Origin: Streptomyces sp. ISL-1 | GTDB taxonomy: Bacteria > Actinomycetota > Actinomycetes > Streptomycetales > Streptomycetaceae | Assembly: GCF_018614585.1 (NCBI RefSeq) | Contig: NZ_JAGGOI010000035.1 | Coordinates: 1-50,288 of the forward strand | Reading direction: 5' to 3' | Length of the DNA stretch: 50,288 nt | In this document: piece after piece, positions 1 to 7,366 of the stretch | Layout: the number at the start of each line of letters is the position of its first letter | Numbering within the stretch: the first letter of the stretch is position 1 | The notes under the pieces: generated by a model | What the model was told of the DNA's origin: nothing | The model's input: the letters and a program-made list of their open reading frames with translations, nothing else | Database searches by the model: none | Made by a program: the position numbers and the translations under genes

Positions 1-1
1 G

Positions 2-280
2 ATCAAGACGTGGCTGGCCAAAGACTCACGCTTTCATATGCACTTCACTCCGACCGGCTCCTCCTGGATCAACCAGGTCGAGCGGTGGTTCGGCTTCCTG
101 GCCGACCAGTAGATCCGCCGCGGCGCACACAAGAGCGTCCAGGCACTCGAGGCCGACATCCGCGCGTGGGTCAAGGACTGGAACGAGGACCCCAAGCCGT
201 TCATCTGGACCAAAACAGCCGAGGAGATCCTCGACTCCCTCGCCCGTTTCTGCCGACGGATCTCTGGCGCAGGACACTAG
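2..280 (+). pseudogene. IS630-type transposase, C-terminal remnant with internal stop
   Basis: The frame from base 2 reads a DDE-transposase C-terminus: HMHFTPTGSSWINQVERWF, then FLADQ, a TAG stop at 110-112, then IRRGAHKSVQALEADI and WVKDWNEDPKPF. The phrase SSWINQVERWF with a following Glu and the W-N-x-D-P-x-P-F tail are typical of IS630-family transposases. The amber codon replaces what is normally a hydrophobic residue, so the product could not be made intact. The 5' part lies outside the window, so whether the rest of the element survives is unknown. It marks the left edge as mobile DNA. Confidence 0.85.
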
Positions 281-612
281 CTAGGGGGACCGCTGGTCGG
301 TGGCCTGTGTCCCACCCGCATCGCGCCGGCTGACGACTGACTCTGCGGCGGCGAGGGCGAGGTGCCACGGGTACGCGTCGGGTCGGCCTTCACCTGGCTT
401 GTTCGGAACGAACCCGCCTTCCCCGTAGAGACTGAGACGGTGGTGTCAGACCGTCTCTCGCTCCTCCCCTGGCGGGTGAGCCGATCGGCACTCTCGCCAT
501 CGTCGACGTGCCCATGGGCATCGACAGTGATCGGGGTGGCGCGCCCCTTGGCCGTGACAAGCCACGCAAGCACCTGTTCGGCCAAAGGGCGGTGCTGGCG
601 CCCCGACGCGCG
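281..612. other. Intergenic stretch, no recognisable gene
   Basis: This 332-bp gap lies between the IS630 remnant and the 3' end of the Imm-5-like gene. Open frames exist on both strands, but none resembles a protein I recognise. One 8-bp stem (434-441 with 450-457, loop 8) could be a weak terminator for the minus-strand gene ending at 613, though it has no T-run. Confidence 0.4.
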
Positions 613-1128
613 TCAGCAGTCAAACACCGACCAGCAGATGTCGTTCCGCAACCGCTGGTCGTCAAGTACGAGCTCGCGAATCGCCTCCGGGAGCTGGTCA
701 CGCTGCCACTGGCACTCGAGTCGTCCTGCGGCCTCGCCCTCGCCTTCCGGCGCGGCAGCACGTGCGGCCTTGATCGCATAGGCGGCCGCACCGAGCTCGT
801 GCGCGGCGACGTGTGCGACGACCCCGGCCTGGCCGGCGGCGTACGCGGCATGCCGTGCTGCCCCACGCAGGTCCCTGGCCGCACCCATTGCATGGCCGCC
901 CGCCGCGCGAGCCTGGGTCATCTTGACCTCGCCACGCACCCAGGCGCGGGCATGTTCGATCGCTTGACGCGGCCGTGCGTCCTCAGGCTGAGCCGACTCG
1001 AAGAGGTCAAGGACGTGCTCCGCGCAAGATGCCGCCCAAAGAGCGAGGAGATGGTGATCCGAATCAGTGAGGGTCCCACCGCGGCGGATCGTCACGAAGC
1101 GAGGGTCCCGGACCTTCGGAAGGATCAT
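613..1128 (-). CDS. Imm-5-like putative immunity protein
   Basis: This encodes 171 residues. It has the usual opening of the actinobacterial Imm-5-like family: PKVRDPRFVTIRRGGTLTD followed by HHLLALWAASCAEHVL. The all-alpha, Ala-rich middle contains ARAWVRGEVKMTQARAAGG and AHVAAHELGAAAYAIKAARA, closing with LECQWQRDQLPEAIRELVL. Family members are predicted to neutralise polymorphic toxins by direct binding, but no toxin gene lies next to this one. The ATG at 1126-1128 is chosen because AGGAG sits 8 nt upstream and the family homology begins there, although the frame stays open to 1425. It is probably cytosolic. Being isolated among IS debris, it looks like an orphan immunity gene carried in by an integrated element. 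The family call comes from memory of the pattern. Confidence 0.75.
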   Translation of the reverse strand: MILPKVRDPRFVTIRRGGTLTDSDHHLLALWAASCAEHVLDLFESAQPEDARPRQAIEHARAWVRGEVKMTQARAAGGHAMGAARDLRGAARHAAYAAGQAGVVAHVAAHELGAAAYAIKAARAAAPEGEGEAAGRLECQWQRDQLPEAIRELVLDDQRLRNDICWSVFDC

Positions 1129-1301
1129 GATTGGCACTCCTGATGCTTGCATCCGCCAAACACCCAAGGGCGCGCACGCGCGCCAGGCACGCCCCCCAAG
1201 CAAAGCCTGCAAACTCGATGGTCGATCCGCAAGGCTCGTCGGGTCCTTCCGGTCAAACGTCCAGTCTGCCCCATCGGGCGCGGGTACGGCGGTGCTGTGA
1301 C

Positions 1302-1454
1302 GGGCAGTCGTCGGAGAAGGCCGCGCTGATCTATCAGCACTCGGATCTTGAGCGACAGCAGGGGGTTGCCAGCGGGCTCGACCAGCTCGTGCGGGCCGCC
1401 CGGAAGAAGGGCAATCAGGAACCATCTGGTGCGGATCTGGTGCGCGACGCCTGA
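1302..1454 (+). pseudogene. Tyrosine recombinase (integrase), C-terminal fragment
   Basis: The last 50 codons read GQSSEKAALIYQHSDLERQQ, then a Leu-x-x-x-V-R-A-A-R-K-K tail. Phage and AICE tyrosine integrases end this way: the segment after the second catalytic Arg (usually M-G-H-S-S), the YQH with the tyrosine nucleophile, and a basic tail. Everything before this segment is gone; the upstream frame shows no integrase similarity. The usual GHSS is GQSS here. The fragment lies 50 bp from a tRNA-Gly 3' end, where an integrase gene sits next to its attachment site, so I infer a decayed tRNA-integrated element. Confidence 0.75.
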
Positions 1455-1473
1455 TGCGTTCCAGACAACAAAG

Positions 1474-1500
1474 AAGCCCCGGGCTGTTGGCCTGGGGCTT
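1474..1500. terminator. Hairpin terminator between integrase remnant and tRNA-Gly fragment
   Basis: A 7-bp stem (AAGCCCC with GGGGCTT) is extended by an inner GGC/GCC pairing. It is followed on the plus strand by TTTT. It could end transcription of the integrase remnant (plus) and of the tRNA (minus). Confidence 0.6.
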
Positions 1501-1505
1501 TTGCG

Positions 1506-1549
1506 TGGAGCGGGTGACGGGAATCGAACCCGCGCTCTGAGCTTGGGAA
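1506..1549 (-). tRNA. tRNA-Gly(CCC), 3' half only (broken)
   Basis: Read on the minus strand, this runs from the anticodon loop (TTCCCAA, anticodon CCC) through half of the anticodon stem, the variable loop, a T-arm with GGTTCGATTCC, and the acceptor strand CACCCGC with TCCA encoded. The 5' half (D-arm and the acceptor partner) is missing: at the anticodon loop the sequence switches abruptly to the end of an IS. It is either an attachment-site copy of the tRNA 3' end left by an integrative element or a tRNA gene destroyed by the IS. The adjacent integrase tail favours the first or a combination of both. Confidence 0.8.
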
Positions 1550-1685
1550 TCACTGAGCCTTTTTCATCCCGCCGCTGAGCTGGCCTGATGCAGGGTGACA
1601 ACGGCCTGAATGAGGGCGGTAATGCGGGTGGTCGAGCACCGGATTTTGCGTAGGAGCCGCCAGCTCTTGAGGATGGCCATGGCTC
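1549..1685 (-). mobile_element. Truncated IS5-type element end, inverted copy
   Basis: These 137 bases are the near-identical reverse complement of 2924-3060, the 3' end of the IS transposase gene plus its terminal repeat. I count only a handful of mismatches, for example at the tip (ATCACTGAGCC against GATCAGTGAGCC). The copy includes the codons for the terminal transposase helix but nothing upstream, so it is a relic. Its tip abuts the tRNA-Gly anticodon loop. Confidence 0.85.
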
Positions 1686-1693
1686 AGTGCTTG

Positions 1694-2050
1694 CTACGCG
1701 GGCACGAGCCGCCTGAAGACCCGATCATGCACTTCCCAGTTCGCGGTGTTCTGCGGGTTGTTCTCATCCCTGGCGGTGCCTTTGAGTATCCCTTCCATCC
1801 GGTTCGTTGCAATCCCCTTTTCCAGCCTGCCGAGGTAGTGACCTTTGGCGCCGTTGCTCCACATGATAGTGAAGTCAACTGATTCGCCTACCACTTGGCC
1901 GGTAATGCCTGTGCTTGTCACGCTTCCCCCGGCATGCGTGGCGAATCCGGAGAGTTGATCGCCATCTTGTTGCATGTTCACGAAAGCGGTGTGTCGATTG
2001 TTTTGCACAACCTTCAACTGGCCGGCGATGTTTATGAATGAACCAGACAT
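1694..2050 (-). CDS. Small hypothetical protein caught between inverted IS copies
   Basis: This encodes 118 residues. The ATG at 2048-2050 has GAAAGGG about 9 nt upstream, and the frame is open further 5' only as IS antisense. There is no signal peptide or membrane segment. The chain reads like a small beta-barrel: an N-terminal SFINIAGQLKVVQ strand, then QDGDQLSGFATHAGGS, VVGESVDFTIMWSNGAKGHY and LGRL. Alternating strand-Gly turns of this kind occur in lipocalin- or avidin-like small proteins, but that is only a fold guess. GC is lower than in the core genes. The stop lies 9 bp from the IS remnant, so the gene is probably intact. I do not recognise the family. Confidence 0.6.
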   Translation of the reverse strand: MSGSFINIAGQLKVVQNNRHTAFVNMQQDGDQLSGFATHAGGSVTSTGITGQVVGESVDFTIMWSNGAKGHYLGRLEKGIATNRMEGILKGTARDENNPQNTANWEVHDRVFRRLVPA

Positions 2051-2099
2051 ACTCGGCACACCCTTTCTAGGTCGATCTTCTTTCCCTCGAATGTAAGCT

Positions 2100-3060
2100 T
2101 CTGAGAAGCCGTTGTCATACCGATCAAGGTACTTGGCTGGTCGAACAAGCAGGGTTCTAGGCCGTGAGGCTTTGTCAACTTGCTGTCTGAACATGGCTGT
2201 TGGGCTGACAGATGGGTGAAGCCCCTGGTAGACGGGTTCACGACCAAGATCGCCCGACCCACCAGAGGCTTCGTGTGCTTGTCTACCCGTGCGGCCTGGA
2301 TGTGTCCAGCCGTTCCCTGTGTTTCCTCGCTGCCCGTCTCCGTGAGCACCGCCGCCGGATCGGAAGCCGTTGGCGCCGGCTGACTGCCGACAGGCAGGCT
2401 CTGCTGACACTGGCGCATCTGCGGAACGGGACGACGTATGCCCAGCTCGCGGCGGGTTTCGGAGTCGGAACGAGTACCGTCTACCGCTACGTGATCGAGG
2501 CCGTCGACCTGCTCGCTGAACTCGCGCCGACCCTCGCCGAGGCAGTCCGTGCCGCGTCGACGAAGGCATACGTGCTGCTGGACGGGACGCTTCTGCCGAT
2601 CGACCGGATAGCGGCCGACCGCCCGTTCCACTCCGGAAAACACCACAAGCACGGGATGAACGTGCAGGTCATCACCGATCCGTTCGGCGAGCTCCTGTGG
2701 GCCTCGCCCGCGCTGCCCGGCGCAGTCCACGACGTTCGCGCGGCCCGCGAGCACGGCATCGTCGACGCTCTCGACCAGGCCCGGATCACCTGATGGGCGG
2801 ACAAGGGCTACCAGGGTGCCCGCGGAACGCTCCGTGTTCCCTTCCGCGGCTGCTGGGACACGCTTCCCGCCGGCCAACAGGCCGTGAATCGATCGCAGGC
2901 CAAGATTCGAGCTCTGGTCGAACGAGCCATGGCCATCCTCAAGAGCTGGCGGCTCCTACGCAAAATCCGGTGCTCGACCACCCGCATCACCGCCCTCATT
3001 CAGGCCGTTGTCACCCTGCATCAGGCCAGCTCAGCGGCAGAATGAAAAAGGCTCACTGAT
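2100..3060 (+). mobile_element. IS5-family (DDE_Tnp_4-type) insertion sequence, inactivated
   Basis: The element contains a single transposase gene with a premature stop. Its left end is proposed at CTGAGAAGCCGTTGTCAT (2101-2118). The right tip, read as reverse complement, is CAGTGAGCCTTTTTCATT; the two align as an imperfect terminal inverted repeat. The right boundary is supported by the second, inverted copy at 1549-1685, whose homology stops at the same tip. The left boundary is less certain because only this copy is available. No clear target duplication is visible. Confidence 0.65.
2275..3045 (+). pseudogene. IS5-family transposase, one nonsense mutation
   Basis: From GTG 2275 the frame reads LVYPCGLDVSSRSLCFLAAR, then an HTH_Tnp_4-like segment (NGTTYAQLAAGFGVGTSTVY) and a DDE_Tnp_4 domain. 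That domain has VLLDGTLLPIDRI (first Asp), SGKHHKHGMNVQV and LPGAVHDVRAAR (second Asp). A TGA at 2791-2793 interrupts it exactly where relatives have a Cys codon before WADKGYQGA, and the same frame then continues 84 codons to a natural stop, including AILKSWRLLRKIRCSTTRIT. A single C-to-A change would explain the break. The enzyme is therefore truncated before its last catalytic region and presumably inactive. Confidence 0.85.
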
Positions 3061-3459
3061 CGTTGATGCACGGTTCGAGCGTTGAGCTGCTAGAACGCTG
3101 GTCTTCGGACTGGCACCAGCAGCTATGCGGTGACTGCATTGACCGTGGTTCACCACCCGTTCTGGTGCACATCTGGTGCGGCGCTGCCTGGCCGGGGGCT
3201 GGGTGTGACCCCTTCGTCCCGAACTACCGGTAGGACGGTTGCTGAGGTCTGCCGCGCTGGTCAGCCGGTTGCCTGGGGCCGATATCGGTCAGCTGCGGTC
3301 GCGGTGGTTGCTGTACTTCGCTGCTGTACGGCATACGTCCGGAGGCCTCCCGACGTTCCGCGGTCATGTCCCGGGCCGGCTGCGGCTCGTCAGAATCAGC
3401 ATCGTGGCTGGGACAACGCACGGCAGTAACCCATCGAGTTGCCGGCGCTGCGTGGGGCC
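3061..3459. other. Intergenic, no recognisable gene
   Basis: This 399-bp stretch lies between the IS and the lipoprotein gene. The plus-strand frame at 3130-3429 has no homologous feel and no good ribosome site. A short motif, CTGGTGCACATCTGGTGCGG near 3163, resembles CTGGTGCGGATCTGGTGCGC in the integrase tail near 1426, so some of this may be integrase-linked debris. Confidence 0.4.
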
Positions 3460-3975
3460 TTACTCTGCATCGGGCGACTCAGGGGGTTCCGGTGCTGCTG
3501 CCTCGCCACGGCCAATGGTCATTGACCAGCGCACTGCTGAGGGAGCTTGGACGGAAACAGTGCCCTTGTTCTCCACGCCCTTAACGCCGACCTGGTTGTA
3601 AGTGGTCGTCACTTCCCCATCGACACATTCCAGTGGGAAACCGATGTTCACTGGTTTCACGGTGACCTTGATCGTCCCCTTGCCCTGGCATCGCACTGCG
3701 ACGATCAGAGCATCCCCTTGCTTTCCCTTGTCGAACTCGATACGGCGACTGCCGTGTGTCTCGTCTTGGCTGGCAGCGAGGGTCTCGGTTTTGTCCAGCT
3801 CGGGAGGTTGCGCGACGGAGGGCTGTGCGGAGCTGGCGGAGGCGGTGGACGCCGGCTCGGTGGGCTTGGGCGATTGAGGAGCTTTGCCCGCGTCCGAGCT
3901 GTCGGGCGAGCAGGCAAGGGCGAGAGGGAGGACTGCTGACAGAAGACTCAGTCTGGCGAGGGGGCGGCGTGGCAC
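3460..3975 (-). CDS. Putative lipoprotein, coupled to upstream secreted protein
   Basis: This encodes 171 residues. The N-terminus MPRRPLARLSLLSAVLPLAL-AC is a type II signal peptide with lipobox LALAC, predicting lipidation at Cys22 and anchoring to the outer face of the membrane. A low-complexity Pro/Ser/Ala/Thr linker (about 25-62) is followed by a small beta-rich domain with paired Cys in VAVRCQGKGTIKV and FPLECVDGE. It ends in a Pro/Glu-rich tail. The start is GTG (3973-3975), which overlaps the upstream gene's TAG by one base (TAGTG), so the two are translated as a pair. The function is unknown. The partner suggests a shared role at the cell surface. Confidence 0.7.
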   Translation of the reverse strand: MPRRPLARLSLLSAVLPLALACSPDSSDAGKAPQSPKPTEPASTASASSAQPSVAQPPELDKTETLAASQDETHGSRRIEFDKGKQGDALIVAVRCQGKGTIKVTVKPVNIGFPLECVDGEVTTTYNQVGVKGVENKGTVSVQAPSAVRWSMTIGRGEAAAPEPPESPDAE

Positions 3976-4646
3976 TACTTGGTCTCCCAGATGGCCCAGC
4001 CGATACGGCGGGGCGTGTAGAGGGTCGCGTTCTCCTTGGTTCCCTTGGTGCAGTTGGCATAGACGTACTGGTTGTAGCCCGCAGTCTTCAACCGGAAAAC
4101 CCCGTACCGGGCGTGAGTTGTGTACCTGGACGGGGTGTCGACTGTGATTTTGTTGCCGAGCCTGGCTGTGAGCTTCACGGAGAGCTCCACGCCATATTCC
4201 AGCTCTATCTCCGCCACCGCCACGGAACCCCCCACCTTGAGCTTGCCGCTGACAGCGATGCCCACCTCGCCCGACACCTCAGAGATGAACTCAGACCTGG
4301 CCGTGCGTCCAGTGCCGTTGTAGTTGGCCTGCTCGGCACCTACGCCCTTGTGGTAGTCCTTGTACTTCTTGGTCGACGCCCATCTCCAGCCCGGCTCGCA
4401 CGGCTGGGCGGGGGGAACGTCGGTCGGCGGCTTGCCCGGCCCCTCCGCCGGCGGCGGTGCCGAAGTATCCCCACCACCCACCTCGGCGAGGTCCGATTCC
4501 TCCGGCTGAGCCGGAGGTGTGGTCTCGGCGGGCGCCTCGGTCGCGGTGGGAGTCGGGTCCGCCGCGAAGGCCGGGCTACCAACCCCCAGAACGGCTATCG
4601 CGAGGCTCGGTGCAATCAGCGTCGACGCGATTTTAGAAACGCGCAT
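3975..4646 (-). CDS. Secreted protein of unknown function, possibly pore-former-like
   Basis: This encodes 223 residues. A classical signal peptide with cleavage near AFA-AD (28/29) is followed by a Pro/Thr/Glu-rich segment to about residue 85. The compact domain begins CEPGWRWASTKKYKDYHKG. It contains alternating polar/apolar strands (EVSGEVGIAVSGKLKVGG, EIELEYGVELSVKLTARLG, NKITVDTPSRYTTHARYGVF). Long amphipathic strand pairs flanked by Thr/Val-rich turns occur in aerolysin/ETX-MTX2-like proteins and related Streptomyces secreted proteins, but this is only a structural resemblance. One C-terminal Cys (YVYANC) may pair with the Cys at about 83. The start ATG has GAGGGGG upstream. It is first in a two-gene unit with the lipoprotein. 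Confidence 0.7.
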   Translation of the reverse strand: MRVSKIASTLIAPSLAIAVLGVGSPAFAADPTPTATEAPAETTPPAQPEESDLAEVGGGDTSAPPPAEGPGKPPTDVPPAQPCEPGWRWASTKKYKDYHKGVGAEQANYNGTGRTARSEFISEVSGEVGIAVSGKLKVGGSVAVAEIELEYGVELSVKLTARLGNKITVDTPSRYTTHARYGVFRLKTAGYNQYVYANCTKGTKENATLYTPRRIGWAIWETK

Positions 4647-5109
4647 ATCGAAATCCCCCTCAGGTCAAGCGAGTTGGGGCTGGTCGCTCCCCGCTCGCAG
4701 GACCTTGATCCTCCAGCGGACCTCAACGCCAGAACAAGGCCCCTGTGAAAACTCAGAGGAGAACTTGATGTTCCACATGCTGTACCCGACCCCTCACGCG
4801 ACGTAAATACCCATGATCCGGGACAACCGCGCTGCTGCGCCGTCGTCTGCAGCTGATGTCCTCCCGGATCCCCACGCATCCCTACTGGGCCAGCGAGGCA
4901 GGGCGTTCGCCTGCGGCACGAGTGGAGCTGTGCCCCCAGGCCCGCAACCTTCCAGGTGTGACCGCGCGCTTAGAAGGCGCTTGGATGCTCAAGCACGCCA
5001 AGGTGGGTGACCTGCGCGATCACGCCGAGTCTGCCGTTGATCTGCTCTACTTCGACACCCATTCGACCGACGTGCCAACGGACTTCGTGGCAGCGGCCCT
5101 TGGCCTACC
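4647..5109. other. Intergenic, possible degenerate frame
   Basis: This 463-bp gap separates the secreted-protein gene from the Imm32-like gene. The plus-strand frame from 4856 contains MLKHAKVGDLRDHAESAVDL and TDVPTDFVAAALGLP around 4985-5105, which looks protein-like. It has no ribosome site and runs into sequence antisense to the next gene. I treat it as a possible gene relic, not a gene. Confidence 0.3.
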
Positions 5110-5415
5110 TCACTCCTCTTCGTCGCTTCGTTCCAGAACCAGCGCGACGGACCCATCAACCAGACCGTTGCTGCCTTCCAGGTGCAGATGGCTCCCATCG
5201 GGGACGCCGTCCTCTGCGAGCGTGACCAGGTGGCCGGCCAGCGTTCTGAGGCCAGCGGCATTCGCTTCAATCACGACCTCGCCACCGAGGTTCCGGACCT
5301 CGATACGCGTGTCGTCCTCCCATGTGAAGACTCGTGCGACACCATCGGTCACAGCCGTGATATGCGTGCTCTCGGGCGGGGTGCTGTTGGCTTCGGGAGT
5401 CATAGCGAACATCAT
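5110..5415 (-). CDS. Imm32-like immunity protein
   Basis: This encodes 101 residues and is acidic. The core reads IEVRNLGGEVVIEANAAGLR, TLAGHLVTLAEDGVPDGSHL and LVDGSVALVLERSDEEE. The sequence A-x-G-L-R-x-L-A-x-H-L-x-x-L-A followed by a G-S-x-x-L-V-x-E-R ending matches the Imm32-type small immunity fold as I remember it. Three closely spaced Met codons (5415, 5412, 5403) are possible starts and none has a strong ribosome site. It sits alone without a recognisable toxin, the second orphan immunity gene in this accessory stretch. Confidence 0.65.
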   Translation of the reverse strand: MMFAMTPEANSTPPESTHITAVTDGVARVFTWEDDTRIEVRNLGGEVVIEANAAGLRTLAGHLVTLAEDGVPDGSHLHLEGSNGLVDGSVALVLERSDEEE

Positions 5416-5703
5416 GCCGGTCGGAGCACACGGCTCCGGAGTGCATGATCAGGTGAGGTCAGACACCATGCCTGACCTGCCTTAATAGCCCTTCAAGATC
5501 AGACGCGTGGCTGGTTCACACGATGCTCACACGAGCGGCCCTTCCCCTCGGAGTCGAGGACACCCGCAAGCAGGGAGTTCCAGACGGCCAACGCGCTCCG
5601 GCCTCACGGACCTTGTCAGTCAGTGCACGCGCGTACCGGCTGTTACGTGGAGGGCAAGCATGTCTGCGCATTCACGCATTGGCGGGCCGCGCCGGAATGC
5701 TAC

Positions 5704-6558
5704 TCAAGTAGCCAGAATTCCCCAACGTACTATCCATTCGAACTCGTCGTTCTGGCTTCTGTCTTCAAAATACGTCGATAGTCTACCGTCATCCTGCAGA
5801 AAGACTCCAATATCCCTGATGTGATGGTCGGGGATTGTGCCGAAGATGGGAAGCCGCACACCCTTGAAGTTGAAACGGAAGCCTCGAATCACCGCAGGGC
5901 CCGAGGGAATAGAGTCGCTAGCACCCCCGCGAATACCTCCGCGTCCGGTCCCTCTGGACTCGCCTAGGGCGGTAAAGAGCGTCTTCGGGACCCATGCCCA
6001 TTTCACGCCCCAGTCGAAGCTGTCGGGGTGTCTGTCGGCGATGGTCATGGTGAGCTTGCCATTGTTTTCCAGCATCCCAATCTTGTTGAGATGCTCGTCA
6101 CCTCCACGGAAATGGAAGTCGAGTCCTCGAAGGACGAACACGAAATCCTGAAGCACCCCTTCCCCTTCAGGCGCGTCAAGATTTATCGTGCATTCGTTTC
6201 TGCAGAAGATGTCGTTGGTCCAACTCCGTTCTTCGATATTGTCACCGCGAATAGTGTGATGTCTTACGTTGCAGTAGTACTCATCTGGTTCGTCGTCATG
6301 GAACGCAACTTCCATGGTGCCTATGCGTGGGGAGTGTGGCAAGATCGCGATCCTCTTCAGATGGTGATCGTAGCCTCGCCCCCTAGTGCTCTGCCCGAAA
6401 TCGAAGAAGAAGCTATTGAGCAGGGCAGGCTGAAGCGGAAATACGTCATCTATTTCTACCCCACGTTTGGTCCCGCTGAACACGTTCATTGGCCCAAAAG
6501 TCGGAGCGGCTTCCACGCGCGCTGCTTCTAGGAGCGTTGGAGAGAACTGCTTGTTCAT
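5704..6558 (-). CDS. Unknown protein of three homologous ~55-residue repeats, low GC
   Basis: This encodes 284 residues. The start ATG has a strong GGAGGAG site. The chain holds three copies of one pattern: LNSFFFDFGQSTRGRGYDHHLKRIAI..., FVLRGLDFHFRGGDEHLNKIGMLENNG..., and FRFNFKGVRLP...DHHIRDIGVFLQDDG.... Each has aromatic strands, then a D-x/H-H-(I/L)-x-x-I-(G/A) signature about 15 residues on. Copies two and three finish D-x-F-x-W-x-V-(K/R)-W; copy one ends with a divergent YYCNVRH. A Gly/Arg-rich linker joins repeats two and three. There is no signal peptide or membrane segment. The repeat style suggests a beta-prism or lectin-like carbohydrate binder, but I recognise no family. GC is near 52%, far below the neighbours, which indicates recent transfer. 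Confidence 0.7.
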   Translation of the reverse strand: MNKQFSPTLLEAARVEAAPTFGPMNVFSGTKRGVEIDDVFPLQPALLNSFFFDFGQSTRGRGYDHHLKRIAILPHSPRIGTMEVAFHDDEPDEYYCNVRHHTIRGDNIEERSWTNDIFCRNECTINLDAPEGEGVLQDFVFVLRGLDFHFRGGDEHLNKIGMLENNGKLTMTIADRHPDSFDWGVKWAWVPKTLFTALGESRGTGRGGIRGGASDSIPSGPAVIRGFRFNFKGVRLPIFGTIPDHHIRDIGVFLQDDGRLSTYFEDRSQNDEFEWIVRWGILAT

Positions 6559-7081
6559 GACTCCTCCATGGGTCGGCGCCTTTGCAACGCTAGCCGAGAC
6601 AGATACACCTATGTAGCGAAGACCGCATTCGCGCGGTGCCGTAGATGGTGCACACCCCTCTACTAGAGAAGCACGGTCGGATGCATGGCGAAACTCGTGC
6701 AGAGTGTCGCCCCGTCAGCTGCCCGGCTGGCTTGTCCAAAATTGAATCATTTCTTTGCGCCAGCCCGAATGAGTGAACTGGCGAGATGCCCAACGTCGCT
6801 CGGTTATTCCTAGACTGTCTATGATCTCGATCTTGTGCCGAGGGATCACATAGCTGGTGAGACGTATCCGGAGCGCGCCTGCGACCTTCATAGGTCGGCT
6901 TCGCCGACAGGCTGCAACATCCGGGCGTGTTGCAGCCGTCTGTAACCGGACCGGACGGGTGGGACAGCGCTCACTGGAGCTGTCCCACCACTTTGTGCAG
7001 GTCAGATGTGTAACAGGACAGTGGGACGGCTGGGACACATCCTGCGAGGTCCCGACAGGCTTCGGGCGTATCGTGCACCAA
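6559..7081. other. Intergenic, lower GC, hairpin-rich
   Basis: No gene is supported in these 523 bp. The first half keeps the low GC of the repeat-protein gene; GC rises after about 6850. Two perfect hairpins lie in the second half (6911-6936 and 6958-6989), just upstream of the HAD remnant. Confidence 0.4.
6958..6989. promoter_or_regulatory. Inverted repeat upstream of the HAD remnant, possible operator
   Basis: A perfect 11-bp inverted repeat, GGTGGGACAGC / GCTGTCCCACC, is separated by 10 nt. Related half-sites (GTGGGACGGC, CTGGGACAC) follow within 50 bp (7021-7038). The clustering of TGGGAC words looks like a regulator-binding region instead of a terminator, because no T-run follows. Confidence 0.4.
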
Positions 7082-7366
7082 GTGCAGCTACTCGCCCTCT
7101 TCGATCTCGACAACACCCTGATTGACCGGCAAGGCGCCGTGGAGGAATGGGCCGGGCACTTCAGCGCGGCCCGTGGGCTGGCATCTCACACAGAGCGCCT
7201 GATTGTTGACGCCCTCCGTGAGCGGGCCTACCCAGCGGACTTCGAGCAGCTCAGGGACATCCTGGATCTCCCTGATTCGGTGGACTCCCTGTGGGGCGAG
7301 TACGTCGAAGAGATGGCTTCGCGGGCACGCTGTCCCGATGGGCTGCGCAGCGATCTCCGCACTCAG
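7082..7366 (+). pseudogene. HAD-family hydrolase, N-terminal part only
   Basis: The frame from GTG 7082 gives LLALFDLDNTLIDRQGAVEE with HAD motif I (D-x-D-N-T). The helical cap follows: FSAARGLASHTERLIVDALR, YPADFEQLRDILDL, VEEMASRARCPDGLRSDLR. After about 95 residues, just before HAD motif II is expected, the sequence passes directly into a flavoprotein in another frame. Motifs II-IV are absent, so it cannot be an active phosphatase. The start at 7082 fits the family's usual beginning; GTG 7073 is also in frame. It looks like a deletion product joining two neighbouring genes. Confidence 0.75.

Noticed and set aside
3130..3429. Plus-strand 99-codon frame between the IS and the lipoprotein
   Set aside because: No ribosome site, no recognisable motif, and composition unlike a gene.
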